Made by a program: the position numbers and the translations under genes
Origin: Burkholderia sp. HI2500
Lineage (GTDB): Bacteria; Pseudomonadota; Gammaproteobacteria; Burkholderiales; Burkholderiaceae
Direction of reading: 5' to 3'
Length of the DNA stretch: 64,000 nt
Assembly (NCBI RefSeq): GCF_002223055.1
Contig: NZ_NKFL01000004.1
Span: forward strand, 806,001 to 870,000
The notes under the pieces: generated by a model
Seen by the model: only the letters and a program-made list of their open reading frames with translations
Told to the model about the DNA's origin: nothing
Databases searched by the model: none
Shown here: piece after piece, positions 61,317-64,000 of the stretch
Position numbering within the stretch: the first letter of the stretch is position 1
Layout of the letters: each line of letters begins with the position of its first letter

Positions 61317-62963
61317 ATGACGGGATGGAATCACGCGCGGCAGGCGCGCGATGCACGCCTCGCGGCCGGCGCGGCTTACGCGCAGGGCAAGCGGGTCGAT
61401 GCGCGCGACACCGTGGCGTTGCTCGAAGCGGTGCTGCGGCCCGGCGATCGCGTGTGCCTCGAAGGCGACAACCAGAAGCAGGCCGATCTGCTCGCCACCG
61501 CGCTCGCCGACGTCGACAGCGCGAAGGTCCACGACCTGCACATGGTGCAGTCGGGCGTCGTGCTGCCCGAGCATCTCGACGTGTTCGAGCGCGGCATCGC
61601 GAAGCGTCTCGACTTCGCGTATTCGGGCCCGCAGTCGCAGCGCATCGCGAAGCTGCTGTTCGGCGGCAAGATCGCGCTCGGCGCGGTGCACACCTATCTC
61701 GAGCTGTTCGCACGCTACTTCATCGACCTCACCCCGCAGGTCGCGCTGATCGCCGCGGTCAGCGCCGATCGCGACGGCAATCTCTACACCGGCCCGAACA
61801 CCGAAGACACGCCGACCGTCGTCGAAGCCACCGCGTTCAAGGACGGCATCGTGATCGCGCAGGTCGACCGCATCGTCGACAAGGTGCCGCGTGTCGACAT
61901 CCCGGGCGATCGTGTGCATTTCGTCGTCGAGGCCGGCCGGCCGTTCTACGTCGAGCCGCTGTTCACGCGCGATCCGGCGGCGATCACCGAAACGCAGATC
62001 CTCACCGCGATGCTCGCGATCAAGGGCATCTACGCGCCGTACGGCATCAAGCGCCTGAACCACGGGATCGGCTTCAACACGGCCGCGATCGAGCTGCTGC
62101 TGCCGACCTACGGCGAGAAGCTCGGGCTGAAGGGCAAGGTCTGCTCGCACTGGGCGCTCAATCCGCACCCGACGCTGATTCCCGCGATCGAGTCGGGCTG
62201 GGTCGAGCAGATCCACTGCTTCGGCTCGGAAGTCGGGATGGACGACTACATCCGCGCGCGTTCCGACATCTGGTTCACGGGCTCAGACGGGTCGCTGCGC
62301 TCGAACCGCGCGTTCTGCCAGACCGCCGGCCTCTATGCGTGCGACATGTTCATCGGCTCGACGCTGCAGATCGACCTGTCCGGCCATTCGTCGACGGTCA
62401 CGGCCGAGCGTATCGCCGGTTTCGGCGGCGCGCCGAACATGGGCAGCGACGCGCGCGGCCGGCGCCATCCGAGCGAGCCGTGGCTGAAGGCGGGCGCGGA
62501 AGCCGACCCCGACACGCCGGCGGCGCTCAGGCGCGGCCGCAAGCTCGTCGTGCAGATCGGCGAGACGTTCGGCGACAAGAACGTGCCGATGTTCGTCGAG
62601 AAGCTCGATGCGCTGAAGCTCGCGGACAAGCTGCAGCTCGACCTCGCGCCGATCATGGTCTACGGCGACGACGTCACGCACATCGTCACCGAGGAAGGGA
62701 TCGCGAACCTGCTGATGTGCCGCGACAAGGACGAACGCGAGCACGCGATCCGCGGCGTCGCCGGCTATACGGAAATCGGTCGCGGCCGCGACCGGAAGAT
62801 GGTCGAGCGGCTGCGCGAGCGCGGCGTGATCCGTCGCCCGGAGGATCTCGGCATCGATCCGCTCGACGCCGACCGCCGCTGGCTCGCCGCGCGTTCGATC
62901 AAGGATCTCGTGCACTGGTCGGGCGGCCTGTATGCACCGCCGGCTCGGTTCCGCAACTGGTAA
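61317..62963 (+). CDS. mdcA: Malonate decarboxylase subunit alpha
   Basis: 548 residues. It is the acetyl-S-ACP:malonate ACP transferase of the biotin-independent (or biotin-linked) malonate decarboxylase and has the CoA-transferase fold. Recognisable blocks are EGDNQKQADLLA, HDLHMVQSGVVLPEHLDVFE, FSGHSSTVTAERIAGFGGAP-like and LKYGDDVTHIVTEEG-like segments. The ATG at 61317 has CGGGAG upstream. The next gene is mdcC, 10 bp away, so mdcB is not in the usual second place. Confidence 0.96.
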   Translation: MTGWNHARQARDARLAAGAAYAQGKRVDARDTVALLEAVLRPGDRVCLEGDNQKQADLLATALADVDSAKVHDLHMVQSGVVLPEHLDVFERGIAKRLDFAYSGPQSQRIAKLLFGGKIALGAVHTYLELFARYFIDLTPQVALIAAVSADRDGNLYTGPNTEDTPTVVEATAFKDGIVIAQVDRIVDKVPRVDIPGDRVHFVVEAGRPFYVEPLFTRDPAAITETQILTAMLAIKGIYAPYGIKRLNHGIGFNTAAIELLLPTYGEKLGLKGKVCSHWALNPHPTLIPAIESGWVEQIHCFGSEVGMDDYIRARSDIWFTGSDGSLRSNRAFCQTAGLYACDMFIGSTLQIDLSGHSSTVTAERIAGFGGAPNMGSDARGRRHPSEPWLKAGAEADPDTPAALRRGRKLVVQIGETFGDKNVPMFVEKLDALKLADKLQLDLAPIMVYGDDVTHIVTEEGIANLLMCRDKDEREHAIRGVAGYTEIGRGRDRKMVERLRERGVIRRPEDLGIDPLDADRRWLAARSIKDLVHWSGGLYAPPARFRNW

Positions 62964-62973
62964 GGACAAGGGC

Positions 62974-63288
62974 ATGGAACAGTTGAACTATCGCTTCACC
63001 GCGCGCGAGCGCGCGAAGGGCGAGCAGGCCGCGGCGCTCGTCGGCGTGGTGGCATCCGGCAATCTCGAAGTGCTCGTCGAACGCGTGCTGCCGGGCAACG
63101 AATGCGAGATCGACATCCGCACGGCGGCGGTCGGGTTCGGCGCGGTGTGGCAGGCCGTCGTCGCGGATTTCGTCGAGCGGCGCACGCCGGGCGGCCTGAA
63201 GCTGTCGATCAACGACGGCGGCGCGCGGCCCGACATGGTGTCGCTGCGGCTCGCGCAAGCCGTGCGGGCAATCGAGGGGGACGCATGA
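62974..63288 (+). CDS. mdcC: Malonate decarboxylase acyl carrier protein (delta subunit)
   Basis: 104 residues. It carries the 2'-(5''-phosphoribosyl)-3'-dephospho-CoA group, attached to a Ser that is most likely Ser28 in VASGNLEVLVE, within the family's conserved (S/A)SG(D/N)xEVL motif. The ATG at 62974 is 10 bp after mdcA, and its stop overlaps the mdcD start (ATGA). Confidence 0.95.
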   Translation: MEQLNYRFTARERAKGEQAAALVGVVASGNLEVLVERVLPGNECEIDIRTAAVGFGAVWQAVVADFVERRTPGGLKLSINDGGARPDMVSLRLAQAVRAIEGDA

Positions 63289-64000
63289 TGAACGACGCGA
63301 TCCACGATACGCGCGATACGCCCGATACGCCCGCGTTCGTCGCGAATGCCGCGAGCTGGTACGAAGCATCGGCGCGGCAGCGCATCGACGGGCTGCTGGA
63401 CGCCGGCAGTTTCAGCGAATTCCTCGGCCCGGCCGAGCGCGTGACGAGCCCGCACCTGCCGCTGTTCGACCTGCCGCAGCAGTTCGACGACGGGATGGTG
63501 GTCGGCCACGGCCGGCTCGACGGCCAGCCGGTGTTCGTCGCCGCGCAGGAAGGCCGCTTCATGGGCGGCGCGTTCGGCGAAGTGCACGGCGCGAAGCTCA
63601 CCGGGCTGCTGCGCGCCGCGCGCGACACCGGCAAGCCGGTGCTGATCCTGTTCGATACGGGCGGCGTGCGGCTGCAGGAGGCGAACGCGGGCGAACTCGC
63701 GATCGCCGAGATCATGCGCGCGCTCGTCGAAGCGCGCACGGCCGGCGTGCCGGTGATCGGGCTGATCGGCGGCCGTGCGGGCTGCTACGGCGGCGGCGGG
63801 TTGCTCGCCGCGTGCTGCTCGGCGCTTGCGGTATCGGAGCAGGGCCGCATCAGCGTGTCGGGCCCCGAAGTGATCGAGACCAATCGCGGCGTCGAGGAAT
63901 TCGATGCGAAGGATCGCGCGCTGATCTGGCGCACGATGGGCGGCAAGCACCGACGGCTGATCGGTGGTGCGGATCGCTACGTGGCCGACACGCCCGCTGC
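63285..64000 (+). CDS. mdcD: Malonate decarboxylase subunit beta (3' end outside window)
   Basis: About 238 residues are visible. It is the carboxyltransferase/decarboxylase subunit of the crotonase-like carboxyltransferase fold: ASWYEASARQRIDGLLD at the start, then GRFMGGAFGEVHGAKLTGLL and the acyl-binding GGRAGCYGGGGLLAACCSAL. Two ATG codons (63285 and 63288) are possible starts; the first gives a 4-bp overlap with mdcC. mdcE, mdcG and mdcB/H should follow beyond the window. Confidence 0.95.
   Translation, partial: MMNDAIHDTRDTPDTPAFVANAASWYEASARQRIDGLLDAGSFSEFLGPAERVTSPHLPLFDLPQQFDDGMVVGHGRLDGQPVFVAAQEGRFMGGAFGEVHGAKLTGLLRAARDTGKPVLILFDTGGVRLQEANAGELAIAEIMRALVEARTAGVPVIGLIGGRAGCYGGGGLLAACCSALAVSEQGRISVSGPEVIETNRGVEEFDAKDRALIWRTMGGKHRRLIGGADRYVADTPA

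Overview
This window is a GC-rich, densely coded stretch that looks like Burkholderia, most probably the B. cepacia complex. The basis is the strong G/C third-position bias, the number of LysR regulators, the DUF4148 and DUF2242-type proteins, two general porins, a Csu-type pilus operon and a malonate decarboxylase cluster. It reads as accessory or secondary-chromosome metabolism. I see no rRNA, tRNA, insertion sequence, phage or CRISPR array.

Layout. 1-5616 (minus): a tonB-exbB-exbD-exbD operon that continues into an MFS carrier, a dipeptide epimerase and a beta-lactamase-fold hydrolase cut by the window edge. 5990-8977: an orphan OmpR-type response regulator, a LuxR-type regulator with two degenerate HD-GYP-like halves, and a small membrane protein behind a 30-bp palindrome. 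9006-11075: a LysR regulator divergent from a zinc alcohol dehydrogenase. 11559-16563: the complete branched-chain 2-oxoacid dehydrogenase operon (bkdA1-bkdA2-bkdB-lpdV). 16694-24793: an AraC regulator with two DNA-binding domains, divergent from four consecutive SDR genes, an NTF2-like protein, an aldehyde dehydrogenase, a small membrane protein and a DUF924 protein. 24840-32412: a metallo-beta-lactamase-fold hydrolase, then a catabolic module of GMC oxidoreductase, LysR, class II aldolase, aldehyde dehydrogenase and porin.

32431-34509 holds two decay scars. In each, a pair of divergent genes (alpha/beta hydrolase and AraC; LysR and GNAT) has lost both 5' halves and the promoter region between them. 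34570-43092: an SRAP protein, then an NCS1 permease, porin, LysR, MHS-type symporter, allantoate/N-carbamoyl amidohydrolase and HDAC-like amidohydrolase, which look like uptake and hydrolysis of a nitrogen compound. 43197-48130: a compact archaic (Csu-like) chaperone-usher pilus operon (subunit, chaperone, usher, two-domain tip protein) converging on a small secreted pilin-like gene. 48686-49891: an MFS drug or sugar efflux protein.

49892-50623 contains a strong candidate small RNA of about 76 nt on the minus strand. 50624-58663: LysR with serine/threonine dehydratase, a DUF2242-type lipoprotein, an NhaR-like regulator divergent from a TerC protein, a zinc-ribbon protein, two Hsp20 genes behind a convincing sigma-32 promoter, a 3-hydroxyacyl-CoA dehydrogenase and a DUF4148 protein. 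58830-64000: LysR divergent from madL-madM-mdcA-mdcC-mdcD, malonate uptake and decarboxylation, running off the right edge.

Starts were chosen from ribosome binding sites and family N-termini. Everything was read by eye, with no database search.
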